Counted from the stretch's first letter, positions 9,181 through 19,035 are shown. The stretch is DNA of 64,000 nucleotides from [Mycobacterium] crassicus (GCF_020181615.1 NZ_CP084029.1:2984520-3048519), one strand, 5' to 3'. Numbers and translations: made by a program. The notes: generated from the sequence alone by a model not told the origin.

Positions 9181-9762
9181 TCAGCGCCGCCAGCGCAGCT
9201 TGCGCCGCGGGCCTCTGATGTCCACCGACCCGCACATCACGCGTCCGGTCAGCACCACATGCGGGTTGCCTTCGGCCGGAGCGTCCCTGCGGCGGTCTTT
9301 GGCGCTGCCGCCGTAGACCTCGACGTCGTCGATCGAGGCGCTGGCGCCGTCGGGCAGCCGGATGTCGACCGACCCGAACCGCATGTCGAGTTCGATGACG
9401 ACGACCGGCCCGGCGAAGCGCGCCCTGGTGAGGTCGAGGTCGACCGACCCCAGGCGTCGAATCAGTGCCAGCCGGGTCGGCACGATCCATTCGCCATGGC
9501 GTTTGAGTGAACCGGCCCAGCCGCGCAGCTCGACCCGGTCGGCGGCCGAGGTGACGATGGCGCGCGGCCCGGGCAGGTCACCGATCAGAGTGTCGAGTTC
9601 TGAGCGCATCCTGGCCTGCGACACCTGCGTGGCGCGCTCCTCGAACTCGCCGATGTCGATCAGCCCGAGCGAGACGGCGTTGTGCAGGCGGCGCAGGGTG
9701 CCGTTGCGGTCCGCATCCGAGACCCGGAGCTCGGCCAGCACGTCGTCATCGAGCCCCGTCAT
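9181..9762 (-). CDS. DUF1707 (SHOCT-like) protein with LiaF-like C-terminal domain
   Basis: 193 residues. The first about 60 residues (LRVSDADRNGTLRRLHNA, LGLIDIGEFEERATQVSQA, LDTLIGDLPG) are a classic DUF1707 module: 'R.SD.dRe....L..A...GRL...EF..R...a..A.t..EL..L..DLP'. The C-terminal about 90 residues are alternating beta strands with VDLDLTRARF, VVIELDMRFGSVDIRLPDG and VMCGSVDIRGP, resembling the right-handed helix of LiaF/cell-wall-stress response proteins. No transmembrane segment is seen, so it is probably cytosolic and peripheral. Function is not established for the family in mycobacteria. Placed between the PBP gene and mapB. Confidence 0.8.
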   Translation of the reverse strand: MTGLDDDVLAELRVSDADRNGTLRRLHNAVSLGLIDIGEFEERATQVSQARMRSELDTLIGDLPGPRAIVTSAADRVELRGWAGSLKRHGEWIVPTRLALIRRLGSVDLDLTRARFAGPVVVIELDMRFGSVDIRLPDGASASIDDVEVYGGSAKDRRRDAPAEGNPHVVLTGRVMCGSVDIRGPRRKLRWRR

Positions 9763-9798
9763 GGCATTCCAACTTACCGCTACCGGCCGATCGGCGCC

Positions 9799-11619
9799 TC
9801 AGAGCAGGAAGTTGTCCGGCAGCGAGTCGAACATGACCTTGGTCATCCGGACGGCGTACTCCGAGCTGCCACCGCCGACGATCAGCGAGGCGAAGGCCAT
9901 GTCGCCCCGGTAACCGGCGAACCAGGAATGCGATCCGCCGCTGAACTCGGCCTCACCGGTCTTGCCGAACACCGGTCCGCAGCCGGCGAGGGCCCGCGCG
10001 GTGCCGTCGGTCACCACCAGGCGCATCATCTGGCGCAGGCCGTCGAGCATCTCCTCGCTGACCGGCGGGGCCGCCGGGCCGGTGACCACGGTCGGCCGGC
10101 CCTCGAGCAACCGGGGTACCGGTGTCTTGCCGGCGGCCACCGTGGCCGCGGCGAGCGCGAGGCCGAACGGGCTTGCCAGCACCTTGCCCTGGCCGAATCC
10201 GTCCTCGGTGCGTTCGGCCAGGTCCACGGTTGGCGGCACCGATCCGGTGACGGTGGTGATGCCGTCCACCAGGTAGTCCACCCCGATCCCGTAGCGGGTG
10301 GCCGCCTGTGACAGCGCCCGGGGCGGCATCCTGCTGGCGAGTTCGGCGAATGTCGTGTTGCACGAATTGGCGAACGCCCGCGACATCGACACCAGGCCGA
10401 GGTCGAACCCGCCGTAGTTGGGAATCGTGCGGTGGCCGATGTCGAGTTCGCCGGGACAGCCGACCATCGAATTCGGGGTGACCATGTCCCGTTCGATCGC
10501 CGCACCCGCGGTGACCATCTTGAACGTCGAGCCGGGCGGATACAGGCCGGTGGTGGCGACCAGGCCGTCGGCGTCGGCGGCGGCACTCTGCGCGACGGCC
10601 AGCAGCTCACCGGTCGACGGCTTGATGACCACCATCATCGCCTTGTCACCGCGGGTGTTGACCGCGTTCTGGGCGGCGCGCTGCACCGCTCGGTCCAGGC
10701 TGATGGTCACCGACGGTGCCGGTGAGGGGTCGACCTCGTGCAGCACGGCGACGTCGACACCGTTCTGGTTGACGCTGGCGACACGCCAGCCCGCCTCACC
10801 TTGGAGTTGCTCCGACACAGCCTTCTTGACCTCGCCGATCAGCATCGGCGCGAATCTGTCATCGGTGGGCAGCAGGTCCGCGTGTGGAGTGACCACCACG
10901 CCCGGCAGCTGCCCGATGGCGGCTTCGACGCGATCGTGGTCGCTTTTGCGCAGTGTGATCAGGTCCATTGGGGTCACCGAGGAGCTGGCCTGCTCGGCGA
11001 GTCGTTGCGGGTCGCCCAGGGTGTCGTCGAACGGGTGCAGCACCTCGATCACCGCGCGCGCGGTACGCATCAGGTTCTGTCCTGCGCGACTGGCGTCGAG
11101 TTGGTAGTGGTAGACGTACCCGGGCACCAGCACGTCGGTGCCGCCGATCTCGTTGACCGAAGCGCGCCGCGGCGGATCAGCGCGTAACGCGAAGGTCTGG
11201 TGCTCCCCCAGCCTGGGGTGCAGGCCGGTGGCCGTCCAACGGACCGCCCAGTGCCCTTCGCTGCGGACCATCTTGAGCTGACCGTCGTAGGACCAGTTCC
11301 GGTTCTTCGGCAGCTGCCAGGTGTAGCGGTAGGACACCGTCCCGGTGTCGTCGTTGTAGCGCGAGCCGAGAACCTGGGCATCGAGGTGTTCGGCCTGCAA
11401 GCCGGCCCACGCCGCGTTGAGTGCACTGCGCGCCGTGGAGGGATCGTCGCTGAGTTCGGCGGCGGCGGCGGTGTCACCGGTGGCCAGTGCCGCGAAGAAC
11501 CGCTCGGCGACGGGACCGGGACCGTCCGGGCGGGGGGTGCAGGCGGCCATGCCGGCCGCCGTCAGCAGCACCGTCACAACACCCGTGACACGTGTGACCA
11601 ATGAGGTTGATGTTGTCAT
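9799..11619 (-). CDS. Class B penicillin-binding lipoprotein (Rv2864c / PBP-lipo type)
   Basis: 606-residue peptidoglycan transpeptidase anchored as a lipoprotein: hydrophobic signal then lipobox ending at Cys27 (MAAC). An NTF2-like MecA_N domain (about 30-150) is followed by a dimerisation domain and the transpeptidase domain with Ser364-x-x-Lys367 (STFK), Ser419-Cys-Asn421 and Lys553-Thr-Gly. All catalytic motifs are intact, so it should be active and beta-lactam sensitive. It crosslinks stem peptides outside the membrane. No ribosome site precedes ATG 11619, but TAACAT lies 8 bases upstream, suggesting a nearly leaderless transcript. The position next to mapB and the GNAT gene is as in M. 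tuberculosis. Confidence 0.95.
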   Translation of the reverse strand: MTTSTSLVTRVTGVVTVLLTAAGMAACTPRPDGPGPVAERFFAALATGDTAAAAELSDDPSTARSALNAAWAGLQAEHLDAQVLGSRYNDDTGTVSYRYTWQLPKNRNWSYDGQLKMVRSEGHWAVRWTATGLHPRLGEHQTFALRADPPRRASVNEIGGTDVLVPGYVYHYQLDASRAGQNLMRTARAVIEVLHPFDDTLGDPQRLAEQASSSVTPMDLITLRKSDHDRVEAAIGQLPGVVVTPHADLLPTDDRFAPMLIGEVKKAVSEQLQGEAGWRVASVNQNGVDVAVLHEVDPSPAPSVTISLDRAVQRAAQNAVNTRGDKAMMVVIKPSTGELLAVAQSAAADADGLVATTGLYPPGSTFKMVTAGAAIERDMVTPNSMVGCPGELDIGHRTIPNYGGFDLGLVSMSRAFANSCNTTFAELASRMPPRALSQAATRYGIGVDYLVDGITTVTGSVPPTVDLAERTEDGFGQGKVLASPFGLALAAATVAAGKTPVPRLLEGRPTVVTGPAAPPVSEEMLDGLRQMMRLVVTDGTARALAGCGPVFGKTGEAEFSGGSHSWFAGYRGDMAFASLIVGGGSSEYAVRMTKVMFDSLPDNFLL

Positions 11620-11627
11620 TGAGGCTG

Positions 11628-11633
11628 ATGTTA
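11628..11633 (-). promoter_or_regulatory. Putative -10 hexamer of the PBP lipoprotein gene (near-leaderless)
   Basis: Minus-strand TAACAT fits the mycobacterial TANNNT -10. Its last base is 9 bases from the A of ATG 11619, so a start at the usual +7 position would leave a leader of only about two bases. This agrees with the absence of a Shine-Dalgarno sequence. Sequence inference only. Confidence 0.4.
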
Positions 11634-11812
11634 GGAGCTGGGCCCGTTACACGGGTGGAGGCGCACCGAGACCACACCGTTACGTCTTCGGCCGGCGGTG
11701 GCAGGGTCCTTCGCCGGCATGATCCGCAACGAACGTGTACTCAGCGCGAGAAATCGCGAGATCGTTCGCCCTCAGTGCACGCTCGGTCCGGTGGGCGGCA
11801 CCCGTCGGGCCC

Positions 11813-12664
11813 TCAGTCGAGCAGTACCGTCGCGAAAGTGCCGGTCTGGGTGAAGCCCACCCGCTCGTAGGTGGCTCGGGCCACCCCGTTGAAGTCGTTG
11901 ACGTACAGGCTGGCGATGCGCCCGGTGCCGATGATCACGGCGGCCAGCATCGCGGTGCCGCCGGTGCCCAGCCCGTGGCCGCGTCGGTCCGGATGCACCC
12001 AGACGCCCTGAATCTGGCTCACCGTCGGCGACTGGGCACCCACCTCGGCCTTGAAGATCACCTCGCCACGATCGAAGCGCGCCCACGCCCGGCCCGCCGC
12101 GATCAGGTTGGACACCCGCCGACGGTAGGCACGGCCGCCGTCGCCAACCCGCGGATCCACCCCGACCTCACCAATGAACATGTCGACGGCGGCCACCAGA
12201 TAGGCGTCGAGCTCGTCGGGCCGGACCTGGCGGACCTCGGTGTCCATCGGACAGTCGGGCATCGTGCGCAACGCCATCAGCGGCTGGTTCTCGCGCACGT
12301 CACGGGCCGGCCCCCAGACATCGGCGATCCGCTGCCACATCGGCAACACCAATTCCGCCCGGCCGACCAGGGACGAACAGCGGCGGATGACGCTCACCGC
12401 CTGATCGGCGAAGGCGGTCAGGTCAGCCGGCGCCCCGCGCAGCGGGATGAGGTTCGCCCCGGCGTAGCAGAGCGATTCGTCCACGCCGCCGCGCGTCCAC
12501 AGTTCGCCGCCGATCGACCGGGGATCGACACCGTAGTCGGCCACCCGCGCGGCGACCATGCAGGAGCCGACCGGATCCGCGTCGAGCACTCGCCAGATCG
12601 CCGTGGGGTCGCGCGCCACCGACACGCGTCTCTGATCGAGGCGAAGATCCGGCGGAGCCGACAT
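11813..12664 (-). CDS. GNAT acetyltransferase with DUF4081 N-terminal domain (Rv2867c-like)
   Basis: 283 residues. The N-terminal half (about 1-130, with WRVLDADPVGSCMVAARV and NLIPLRG) is a DUF4081-type module. The C-terminal half is a GNAT fold with the strand QIQGVWVHPDRRGHGLGTGG, whose RRGHGLG supplies the acetyl-CoA pyrophosphate loop, followed by SLYVNDFNGVARATYERVGF, the standard last helix and strand. The acceptor is unknown. Same strand and order as in M. tuberculosis, upstream of the PBP gene and downstream of ispG. Start ATG 12664. Confidence 0.9.
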   Translation of the reverse strand: MSAPPDLRLDQRRVSVARDPTAIWRVLDADPVGSCMVAARVADYGVDPRSIGGELWTRGGVDESLCYAGANLIPLRGAPADLTAFADQAVSVIRRCSSLVGRAELVLPMWQRIADVWGPARDVRENQPLMALRTMPDCPMDTEVRQVRPDELDAYLVAAVDMFIGEVGVDPRVGDGGRAYRRRVSNLIAAGRAWARFDRGEVIFKAEVGAQSPTVSQIQGVWVHPDRRGHGLGTGGTAMLAAVIIGTGRIASLYVNDFNGVARATYERVGFTQTGTFATVLLD

Positions 12665-12719
12665 AGTGACTCCTTCTGGCGAACGAAAAAGGCCGACGCG
12701 GGCGGCGAAGCGGCTGCGC

Positions 12720-13880
12720 TCAGCTTACGGCGACAGTCGGCGAACCGCCGGAAGATCCCTCACCCATCGCTCCCATTTCGGCCGCAAGCCGCAACGCCTC
12801 CTCGATCAGGGTCTCGACGATCTGCGCCTCGGGCACCGTCTTGATCACCTGGCCCTTGACGAAGATCTGGCCCTTGCCGTTGCCAGACGCCACACCCAGA
12901 TCCGCCTCACGCGCCTCGCCGGGCCCATTGACCACACAGCCCATCACCGCGACGCGCAGCGGGACGTCGAGCCCTTCCAGGCCGGCGCTGACCTCGTTGG
13001 CCAGCGTGTAGACGTCGACCTGGGCCCGCCCGCACGACGGACACGAGACGATCTCCAGCCCCCGCGGCCGCAGGTTCAGCGATTCCAGGATCTGGTTGCC
13101 GACCTTGACCTCTTCCACCGGCGGCGCCGACAGCGACACCCGGATGGTGTCGCCGATGCCGCGGGACAGCAGCGCCCCGAATGCCACGGCCGACTTGATG
13201 GTGCCCTGGAATGCCGGGCCTGCCTCGGTGACGCCCAGGTGCAGCGGGTAGTCGCACTGCGCTGCCAGCAGCTCGTAGGCGGCCACCATCACTACCGGGT
13301 CGTTATGCTTGACGCTGATCTTGATGTCGCCGAAGCCGTGCTCCTCGAACAGCGACGCCTCCCAGAGCGCGGACTCCACCAGCGCTTCCGGGGTGGCTTT
13401 GCCGTACTTGGCCATGAAGCGCTGGTCCAGCGAACCGGCGTTGACGCCGATCCGGATCGGGACACCGGCGGCGCCGGCGGCCTTGGCGACTTCGCCCACC
13501 CGGCCGTCGAATTCCTTGATGTTGCCCGGGTTGACCCGCACAGCGGCGCATCCGGCATCGATCGCGGCGAAGATGTACTTGGGCTGGAAGTGGATGTCGG
13601 CGATGACCGGGATCTTGCTCTTCTTGGCGATGGTCGCCAGCGCGTCGGCGTCTTCCTGACGCGGGCAGGCCACCCGCACGATGTTGCAGCCGGCCGTGGT
13701 CAGCGCGGCGATCTGCTGGAGTGTTGCGTCGATGTCGTGAGTCTTGGTGGTGCACATCGATTGCACCGACACCGGATGGTCGCTGCCCACCCCGACGCCG
13801 CCGACCATCAACTGGCGCGTCTTGCGGCGCGGCGCCAGCGTGGGCGCCGGGAGTTTCGGCATACCTAGGCCGACGCTCAT
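12720..13880 (-). CDS. ispG: 4-hydroxy-3-methylbut-2-en-1-yl diphosphate synthase IspG (GcpE)
   Basis: 386 residues, normal for the family. It catalyses the reductive ring opening of MEcPP to HMBPP, the penultimate MEP-pathway step. It has the TIM-barrel N-terminus ([21 protein letters not shown]) and a C-terminal iron-sulfur domain with the ligands in CPSCGRAQ and CVVNGPGE, the three Cys and Glu expected for the [4Fe-4S] cluster. It lies 13 bp downstream of rip1, which overlaps dxr, so two MEP-pathway enzymes are co-transcribed with the site-2 protease. Confidence 0.97.
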   Translation of the reverse strand: MSVGLGMPKLPAPTLAPRRKTRQLMVGGVGVGSDHPVSVQSMCTTKTHDIDATLQQIAALTTAGCNIVRVACPRQEDADALATIAKKSKIPVIADIHFQPKYIFAAIDAGCAAVRVNPGNIKEFDGRVGEVAKAAGAAGVPIRIGVNAGSLDQRFMAKYGKATPEALVESALWEASLFEEHGFGDIKISVKHNDPVVMVAAYELLAAQCDYPLHLGVTEAGPAFQGTIKSAVAFGALLSRGIGDTIRVSLSAPPVEEVKVGNQILESLNLRPRGLEIVSCPSCGRAQVDVYTLANEVSAGLEGLDVPLRVAVMGCVVNGPGEAREADLGVASGNGKGQIFVKGQVIKTVPEAQIVETLIEEALRLAAEMGAMGEGSSGGSPTVAVS

Positions 13881-13893
13881 GAGGGGTCTCCTG

Positions 13894-15111
13894 TCAAAAC
13901 AGTCTGATCGGATTGACCAAGTCCGCGGTCACGGTCAACAGCATGTAGCCGACCACCACCACCAAGACCACGTAGGTGGCCGGCATCAGCTTCAGATAAT
14001 TGACCGGCGCCGCGGCGACCTTCCCGCGGGCCGACCGAACCAGATTTCGGAGCTTTTCATACAGCGCGATCGCGATGTGCCCGCCGTCGAACGGCAGCAG
14101 CGGCACCAGGTTCAGCACACCCAGGATGAAGTTCAGCTGCGCGAGAAAGAACCAGAACGCCACCCACACACCGTGATCGACCGTATCGCCGCCGATGATC
14201 GAGGCACCGACCACGCTGATCGGGGTCTCCGGATCGCGCGGTCCGCTCGGGTTGCCGATGGCGTGCACCAGCGCACCGACCTTCGACGGGATGTTGGCCA
14301 GGGACTTGCCCAGCAGTACCGACAGGTCGCCGCTGAATGTGAAGGTGGCCGGAATCGCGGTGATCGGGTTGTACTGGGTGGGCCCGAACTGGGCGGCCCC
14401 CACACCGATCGCGCCGACGGTGCTGGGCACGGCCTGGCTGTCGCGGTCTTCGGCGATCCAGCGCTGGGTCGGGGTCACGTCGACGTTCTTGGTCAGCGTG
14501 GTGCCGTCGCGTTCCACGACAATCGGGGTCACGCCGTGCTGCTTGCGCACCGCGGCGGCCATCTCCTCGAAGGTCGCCACCGGGGTGTCGCCGACCTTGA
14601 CCACCACGTCGCCGGCCTGGATACCGGCCAGCGCCGCGGGGCCGGGACCCGTGCAGGCGCCCAACTCACCCTTGACGACTTCCGGTGCCACACAAGCGGT
14701 TTGACCGATAACCGCGGTGGTCGGGGCGTGCAGGTTGGGCAGGCCCCAGATCACGCCGATCGAATAGACCAGCACCAGGCCGATGATGAAGTTCATGCCG
14801 GGGCCGGCGAACAACACCGCCACCCGTTTCCAGGTCTTCTGCTTGTACATCGCGCGGTCGACCTCGTCGGGCTCCAGTTCCTCCACCGAGGTCATGCCGG
14901 CGATGTCGCAGAACCCGCCGGCGGGGATCGCCTTCAGGCCGTACTCGGTCTCGCCGCGGCGCGTCGACCACAGCGTGGTGCCGAAGCCGACGAAGTAGCG
15001 GCGCACCTTCATTCCGGTGGCCCGAGCCACCCACATGTGGCCGCATTCATGCAGTGCCACCGACACCAGGATGGCCAGCGCGAACAACGCGATGCCGACC
15101 GCGAACATCAT
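13894..15111 (-). CDS. rip1: Site-2 zinc metalloprotease Rip1 (RseP/S2P family)
   Basis: 405-residue polytopic membrane protease that cleaves transmembrane anti-sigma factors and other substrates within the membrane. His21-Glu-Cys-Gly-His25 lies in the first transmembrane helix. A periplasmic PDZ domain carries [21 protein letters not shown], and the third metal ligand is in LPFDGGHIA near the C-terminus; the last helix is [20 protein letters not shown]. Start chosen at ATG 15111 (a second ATG is adjacent at 15108), overlapping the dxr stop as ATGA. The open frame upstream is dxr sequence. Confidence 0.96.
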   Translation of the reverse strand: MMFAVGIALFALAILVSVALHECGHMWVARATGMKVRRYFVGFGTTLWSTRRGETEYGLKAIPAGGFCDIAGMTSVEELEPDEVDRAMYKQKTWKRVAVLFAGPGMNFIIGLVLVYSIGVIWGLPNLHAPTTAVIGQTACVAPEVVKGELGACTGPGPAALAGIQAGDVVVKVGDTPVATFEEMAAAVRKQHGVTPIVVERDGTTLTKNVDVTPTQRWIAEDRDSQAVPSTVGAIGVGAAQFGPTQYNPITAIPATFTFSGDLSVLLGKSLANIPSKVGALVHAIGNPSGPRDPETPISVVGASIIGGDTVDHGVWVAFWFFLAQLNFILGVLNLVPLLPFDGGHIAIALYEKLRNLVRSARGKVAAAPVNYLKLMPATYVVLVVVVGYMLLTVTADLVNPIRLF

Positions 15112-16289
15112 CGGGAGCTTCCGACCTTTCTCGTAGCTGTCGCATCGACGGCACGCGCCGCCCGTTCCCGGGCCCACCGCTGTGCATCGAGTACCTCGTC
15201 CACGGTAGCGGGTTGTGCGGCCCATTGGTCTGCGGCGTCCAGCACACCGGCGATGGTGTCCACAATCGCCGGGAAGCCGATCCGGCCCGAAAGGAACGCT
15301 TCTGCCGCTTCCTCATTGGCGGCGTTGTAGACCGCGGTCATACAGCCGCCGGTCTCGCCGGCGCGCCGAGCCAGGTCCACCGCGGGGAACACCTCGTTGT
15401 CCAGCGGCTCGAACTCCCAGGTCGAGGCGGTGGTGAAGTCGCAGGCCGCGGCCGCACCCGGCACCCGGGCCGGCCAGCCCAACGCCAGCGCGATCGGCAA
15501 CCGCATGTCGGGCGGGCTGGCCTGGGCGATCGTCGATCCGTCGGTGAAGGTGACCATGGAATGCACGATCGACTGCGGGTGCACCACGACGTCGATGCGG
15601 TCGTACGGGACGCCGAACAGCAGGTGGGTTTCGATGAGTTCGAGGCCCTTGTTGACCAGCGACGCCGAGTTCAGGGTGTTCATCGGCCCCATCGACCAGG
15701 TCGGATGCGCCCCCGCCTGCTCGGGCGTGACGTTCTGCAGATCCGCGGCGCTCCAGCCGCGGAACGGCCCGCCGGACGCGGTCAGCACCAGTTTGGCGAC
15801 CTCGTCGGGGCTACCGCCCCGCAGGCATTGCGCCAGCGCGGAGTGTTCGGAGTCCACCGGCACGATCTGGCCCGGATCGGCGGCCGCCAGCACCAGCGGG
15901 CCCCCCGCGATCAGGGACTCCTTGTTGGCCAGTGCCAGCCGGGCCCCGGTCTCCAGCGCCGCCAGGGTGGGCCGCAATCCCAACGCACCGACCAGGGCGT
16001 TGAGCACCACGTCGGCGTCGGTGTCCTCCACCAGCCGGGTCACGGCGTCGGGTCCGCGATAGGGGGCCTGCAGCATCTCACCGACCTGCGCATCGGCGAC
16101 GGCGATATTGGTGACCCCGGTCTGGGCACGCTGGTCGGCCAGCAGCTGTGGGTTGCCGCCGCCGGCGGCCAGTCCGACCACCTCGAAGCGATCCGGGTTG
16201 GCGGCGATGACCTGCAACGCCTGGGTTCCGATCGAGCCGGTCGACCCCAGCAGCAGAACTTTGATCCGGCGCGCCGGAGACACACTCAC
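15108..16289 (-). CDS. dxr: 1-deoxy-D-xylulose 5-phosphate reductoisomerase Dxr (IspC)
   Basis: About 393 residues. It converts DXP to MEP with NADPH, the committed MEP-pathway step and fosmidomycin target. The N-terminal NADPH motif [13 protein letters not shown] is followed by [25 protein letters not shown] (metal/substrate loop) and [11 protein letters not shown]; the C-terminal part has [13 protein letters not shown]. The start is GTG 16289 or GTG 16283: both give the usual short leader before [14 protein letters not shown], while the open frame to 16382 runs into the neighbouring VOC gene and lacks homology. Coupled to rip1 by ATGA. Confidence 0.96.
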   Translation of the reverse strand: MSVSPARRIKVLLLGSTGSIGTQALQVIAANPDRFEVVGLAAGGGNPQLLADQRAQTGVTNIAVADAQVGEMLQAPYRGPDAVTRLVEDTDADVVLNALVGALGLRPTLAALETGARLALANKESLIAGGPLVLAAADPGQIVPVDSEHSALAQCLRGGSPDEVAKLVLTASGGPFRGWSAADLQNVTPEQAGAHPTWSMGPMNTLNSASLVNKGLELIETHLLFGVPYDRIDVVVHPQSIVHSMVTFTDGSTIAQASPPDMRLPIALALGWPARVPGAAAACDFTTASTWEFEPLDNEVFPAVDLARRAGETGGCMTAVYNAANEEAAEAFLSGRIGFPAIVDTIAGVLDAADQWAAQPATVDEVLDAQRWARERAARAVDATATRKVGSSR

Positions 16290-16308
16290 CTGATCATTGT
16301 GCCCGAGA

Positions 16309-16707
16309 TCAGTCCCGTTGTTCCCCGGTGTAGTCGCCGAAGTTCCACAGATTGCCCTCCGGGTCGCGGACGGTGAACTCACGGGCCCCGTAGTCGGTGT
16401 CAGCCAGCGGGCGCACGATGTCGGCTTTGCGGCTCACGACGCGTTCGTAGCAGCCGTCGGGGTCGGCGGTGACGACGTAGGCGCCGGCGGTGCCGGGTTC
16501 GCGACACCAGCCGGCTCCGGGTTGGTGGGCACCCAGCATGATGCCGCCGGAGCCTTCCGGCCAGAGCAACTCGGCGTGCTTGACGGTGTCGCCGCCGTGG
16601 CGGGCGGTCAGGACGAAGCCGAAGGTGTCGACGTAGTAATCGATCAGTTCCAGCGGGTCATGGGCTTGCAGGGTCACCCAGACGGTCGGATTCTGCTGTG
16701 TCATCAC
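16309..16707 (-). CDS. VOC/glyoxalase-fold protein
   Basis: 132 residues with the paired beta-alpha-beta-beta-beta pattern of the vicinal oxygen chelate family: [21 protein letters not shown], then [11 protein letters not shown], then [16 protein letters not shown], then the typical ending [16 protein letters not shown]. Metal ligands are not confidently assignable, and it could be a binding or resistance-type member rather than an enzyme. It overlaps the 3' end of the AraC-family gene by 50 bp on the same strand, so the two form a small operon. Confidence 0.85.
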   Translation of the reverse strand: MMTQQNPTVWVTLQAHDPLELIDYYVDTFGFVLTARHGGDTVKHAELLWPEGSGGIMLGAHQPGAGWCREPGTAGAYVVTADPDGCYERVVSRKADIVRPLADTDYGAREFTVRDPEGNLWNFGDYTGEQRD

Positions 16708-17581
16708 CCCACTGTGACCGGTCGGTGTGGCCGCCGTCTTGGATGTTTTGGAACTCTTCGGCCAGCCAGGCCCGAGGGGAGGTGCCGGCGAACCGGACGA
16801 ACTCGCGGGTCAGGTGTGCCTGGTCGCAGTAGCCGGTCTCAGCAGCGATCTGCGCGAGATCGACACGGCCACAACGGCGGACGTCGGCGGCGATCCGACC
16901 GGTGGTGTGCTCGAAGCGCATCAGCATGCCCACCGTCTTCGGGGTGCGGCCCACCTCGCGGCGGAACAGCGTGTTCAGGTGACGCTGGCTCAGCCCGACC
17001 CGCTCGGCAACGTGCGCCACGGACGCGGTGCCCCGACTGCGGTGCAGCAGATGCCAGGCGTGGGCCACCTCCGGGCGCACCCCGGCGCCGTCGCGTCGCC
17101 GCCGAGCGTCGGCGAGGTATTGCGCGACCAGCTCGAAGGCGTCCGTCCACCCCGGCGTTTCAGTCAGGCGCTCGTGCAACTCCACCGACCAGCGGCCGAG
17201 CACCGGCCGGGCGTCGAAGTCGGTGACGCTCAGCTCGGCGCTGGGCATCCCGAACAGTGCCCGCGACGCCAGCGGGTGCACCGCGAGCTGCACGCCGGCC
17301 TGGCCCCGCCGCTGCCGCACGTGGCTGGCCAGCACGTGCAGGCCGCCCAGGATGATCGGATTCGGCCGGGTCGCCGGGAGCGCCTCGGCGGTGTCGGCGG
17401 CTTCCACCCCGTCGTCCAGGCTGACGATGAACGTCAGCGTCGACGACGGCATCCCCCGGTGCACGGCCTCGGGCACCTGCAGCGCGCGGTAGCCCACGAT
17501 CGAGCTCACGCCCGGCGCGGTGTGCGGCGGCGCAGCAGCAAAATCCCAGACCCGCACCGCCTCGTCGGCATCGGAGGCCAT
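16658..17581 (-). CDS. AraC-family transcriptional regulator
   Basis: 307 residues. The N-terminal domain begins VRVWDFAAAPPH and resembles the DJ-1/PfpI-like amidotransferase sensor of GlxA-type regulators, though a nucleophile elbow is not clear. The C-terminal about 100 residues are a double helix-turn-helix: GTASVAHVAERVGLSQRHLNTLFRREVGRTP and VDLAQIAAETGYCDQAHLTREFVRFAGTSPRAW regions, which match the AraC signature. ATG 17581 is preferred over 17590 because it begins the conserved sequence. Divergent from the MpaB-like oxygenase operon across about 140 bp, and upstream of the VOC gene. Confidence 0.88.
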   Translation of the reverse strand: MASDADEAVRVWDFAAAPPHTAPGVSSIVGYRALQVPEAVHRGMPSSTLTFIVSLDDGVEAADTAEALPATRPNPIILGGLHVLASHVRQRRGQAGVQLAVHPLASRALFGMPSAELSVTDFDARPVLGRWSVELHERLTETPGWTDAFELVAQYLADARRRRDGAGVRPEVAHAWHLLHRSRGTASVAHVAERVGLSQRHLNTLFRREVGRTPKTVGMLMRFEHTTGRIAADVRRCGRVDLAQIAAETGYCDQAHLTREFVRFAGTSPRAWLAEEFQNIQDGGHTDRSQWGDDTAESDRLGDPASP

Positions 17582-17620
17582 GGCGCCCACCGTAATCCGG
17601 GAACGCCAACCCGCAACCCC

Positions 17621-17649
17621 TTGACGCTCCCGGTGGCCCCGTGCAGAAT
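17621..17649 (+). promoter_or_regulatory. Putative sigma-A promoter of the mpaB-like operon
   Basis: TTGACG at 17621-17626 and CAGAAT at 17644-17649 are separated by 17 bp, a good -35/-10 arrangement. The predicted start falls inside the palindrome that immediately follows, as expected for a repressor-controlled promoter. Confidence 0.5.
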
Positions 17650-17664
17650 CCTACACAGTGTAGG
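17650..17664. promoter_or_regulatory. Palindromic operator CCTACAC-A-GTGTAGG
   Basis: A perfect 7+7 bp inverted repeat around one base, directly downstream of the -10 candidate and 58 bp before the start codon of the oxygenase gene. The size and symmetry fit a TetR-family dimer site. The likely ligand is the TetR protein encoded by the third gene of the same operon, giving autoregulation. Confidence 0.6.
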
Positions 17665-17721
17665 AAAAACATCGAGCCGGGAATCAAAGAACGAGCCAGG
17701 ACATGGCGAAAGGCAGACAAA

Positions 17722-18798
17722 ATGAGCACTCTGCGCACGTGGCTGTCCCTACCCGACGCCGAGCCAGCCGAGGATTACGGCTTCTTCGGCCCCGACTCGG
17801 CGACCTGGAAGGTCTGGAGCTACCCGACCTCACTGTCGATCGGGTTCCAGCGCGCGGTGGTCATCGAGGAACTCGACCCCGGACTGGTCGCCTCCGTCGA
17901 TGCCACCCAGGCGATCTACGACCGACCGCGGACCCGCTACGACCGCACCCTGCGCTACTTCGCGATGGTGGCCTTCGGCGAGAGCCGCACCACCGTCGAG
18001 GCGGCCGACATGCTGGTCCGGATCCATTCCAAGGCCATCGGCGTGGACCCGGTCACCGGCGCGCACTACGACGCCAATGACCCGGCATCCCAGATGTGGA
18101 TCCACCTCACGGCCTGGCACTCGATCCTGTACGCCTACGAGAAGTACGGGCCCGGACGGCTGTCGGCGGACGACGAGGCGTCGTACTGGGCCGACTGCGC
18201 CAAGGCGGCCGAACTGCAGACGCTCGACCCGGCCGACGTACCGCGCACCCGGGCGGGCGTCCAGGCGTACTTCGAGCAGATGCGCCCGCAGCTGATCAAC
18301 TCCGACATCGCCCGGCGCGCGATGGCACACCTGCTGCGCGCCGAGGTGATCCTGCCGCCAACGCTGCCGAAGCCGCTGTGGCCGGCCATGTTGATCGTCA
18401 CCGCGTTCCTGCGTCGCGGCACCCTGGCGACCATGCCCCGCTGGATGCGCGAGCTCGGCGGGGTGGGCACCTCCCGGGTGCTCGACGCACTGATCGTGCC
18501 GCCGCTGAGTGCCGCGTTCACCCTGCTGAGCCTGAGTCCCCGCGTGCAGCTGATGCTGCTGCGGCTGATCTCGCCGATGACGCTTCCGATCGGCACCCGG
18601 GTGTTGCGCTCGATCCGGCCGGTGAACCCGGTCACCACGACTCCGCGGGAGGCCCAGAAGCGCTACGGCTACGCCGTCCCGGCGCAGGCCCATCTGGAAT
18701 TCCGGGCCAAGCAGGCGCATCGGGTCTTCGGTGAAGGCCGGGCGCCCAGCGACGAGGGGCTCATCGAGTCCCAGCCGATCCTGGGGAGCATCCGATGA
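17722..18798 (+). CDS. MpaB/rubber-oxygenase-family protein (DUF2236)
   Basis: 358 residues of the ER-bound oxygenase MpaB/latex-clearing-protein catalytic domain family, haem-dependent oxygenases where characterised. Recognisable blocks are the N-terminal FGPDSATWKVWSYPTSL, RYDRTLRYFAMVAFGES, then IHSKAIGVDPVTGAHYDANDP and MWIHLTAWHSILYAYEKYG. The conserved His of the HLTAWHS stretch is a plausible haem ligand. ATG 17722 (with GGCAG upstream) is used instead of the open frame to 17641, which would run through the operator. First gene of an operon with a small membrane peptide (4-bp overlap) and a TetR regulator. Substrate unknown. Confidence 0.85.
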   Translation: MSTLRTWLSLPDAEPAEDYGFFGPDSATWKVWSYPTSLSIGFQRAVVIEELDPGLVASVDATQAIYDRPRTRYDRTLRYFAMVAFGESRTTVEAADMLVRIHSKAIGVDPVTGAHYDANDPASQMWIHLTAWHSILYAYEKYGPGRLSADDEASYWADCAKAAELQTLDPADVPRTRAGVQAYFEQMRPQLINSDIARRAMAHLLRAEVILPPTLPKPLWPAMLIVTAFLRRGTLATMPRWMRELGGVGTSRVLDALIVPPLSAAFTLLSLSPRVQLMLLRLISPMTLPIGTRVLRSIRPVNPVTTTPREAQKRYGYAVPAQAHLEFRAKQAHRVFGEGRAPSDEGLIESQPILGSIR

Positions 18799-19031
18799 AC
18801 CTCGAGGGCGTGCAGCGCTTCCTCGACCGCCGGCTCAGCATCCGCCAGCTCTTCTTCCTCGGTTTCATGGGGTCGGCGCTGCTCGGCGCCTACCTGGTGA
18901 TCGGACTGTTCTGGGCCGGCAGCCACTACCAGCACCTTCACGACGTCCGCGGACTGGACAAGGTGTTCTCCGTTCTCGGGGAGATCGTGGCCTGGCCGGT
19001 GCTGATCATCGCCGACATCCAATTACGCTGA
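18795..19031 (+). CDS. Small two-helix membrane protein, unknown
   Basis: 78 residues starting at an ATGA overlap with the oxygenase gene. Two hydrophobic segments are visible: LFFLGFMGSALLGAYLVIGLF (about 19-39, described as a landmark only) and VLGEIVAWPVLIIADIQL near the C-terminus. No family recognised. Tight coupling to the oxygenase suggests a membrane partner or anchor for it. Confidence 0.7.
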   Translation: MNLEGVQRFLDRRLSIRQLFFLGFMGSALLGAYLVIGLFWAGSHYQHLHDVRGLDKVFSVLGEIVAWPVLIIADIQLR

Positions 19032-19035
19032 GCCG

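Noticed and set aside
11642..11654. CCCGT-tac-ACGGG hairpin upstream of the PBP gene
   Set aside because: Short 5-bp stem of a kind common in GC-rich DNA; no support for function.
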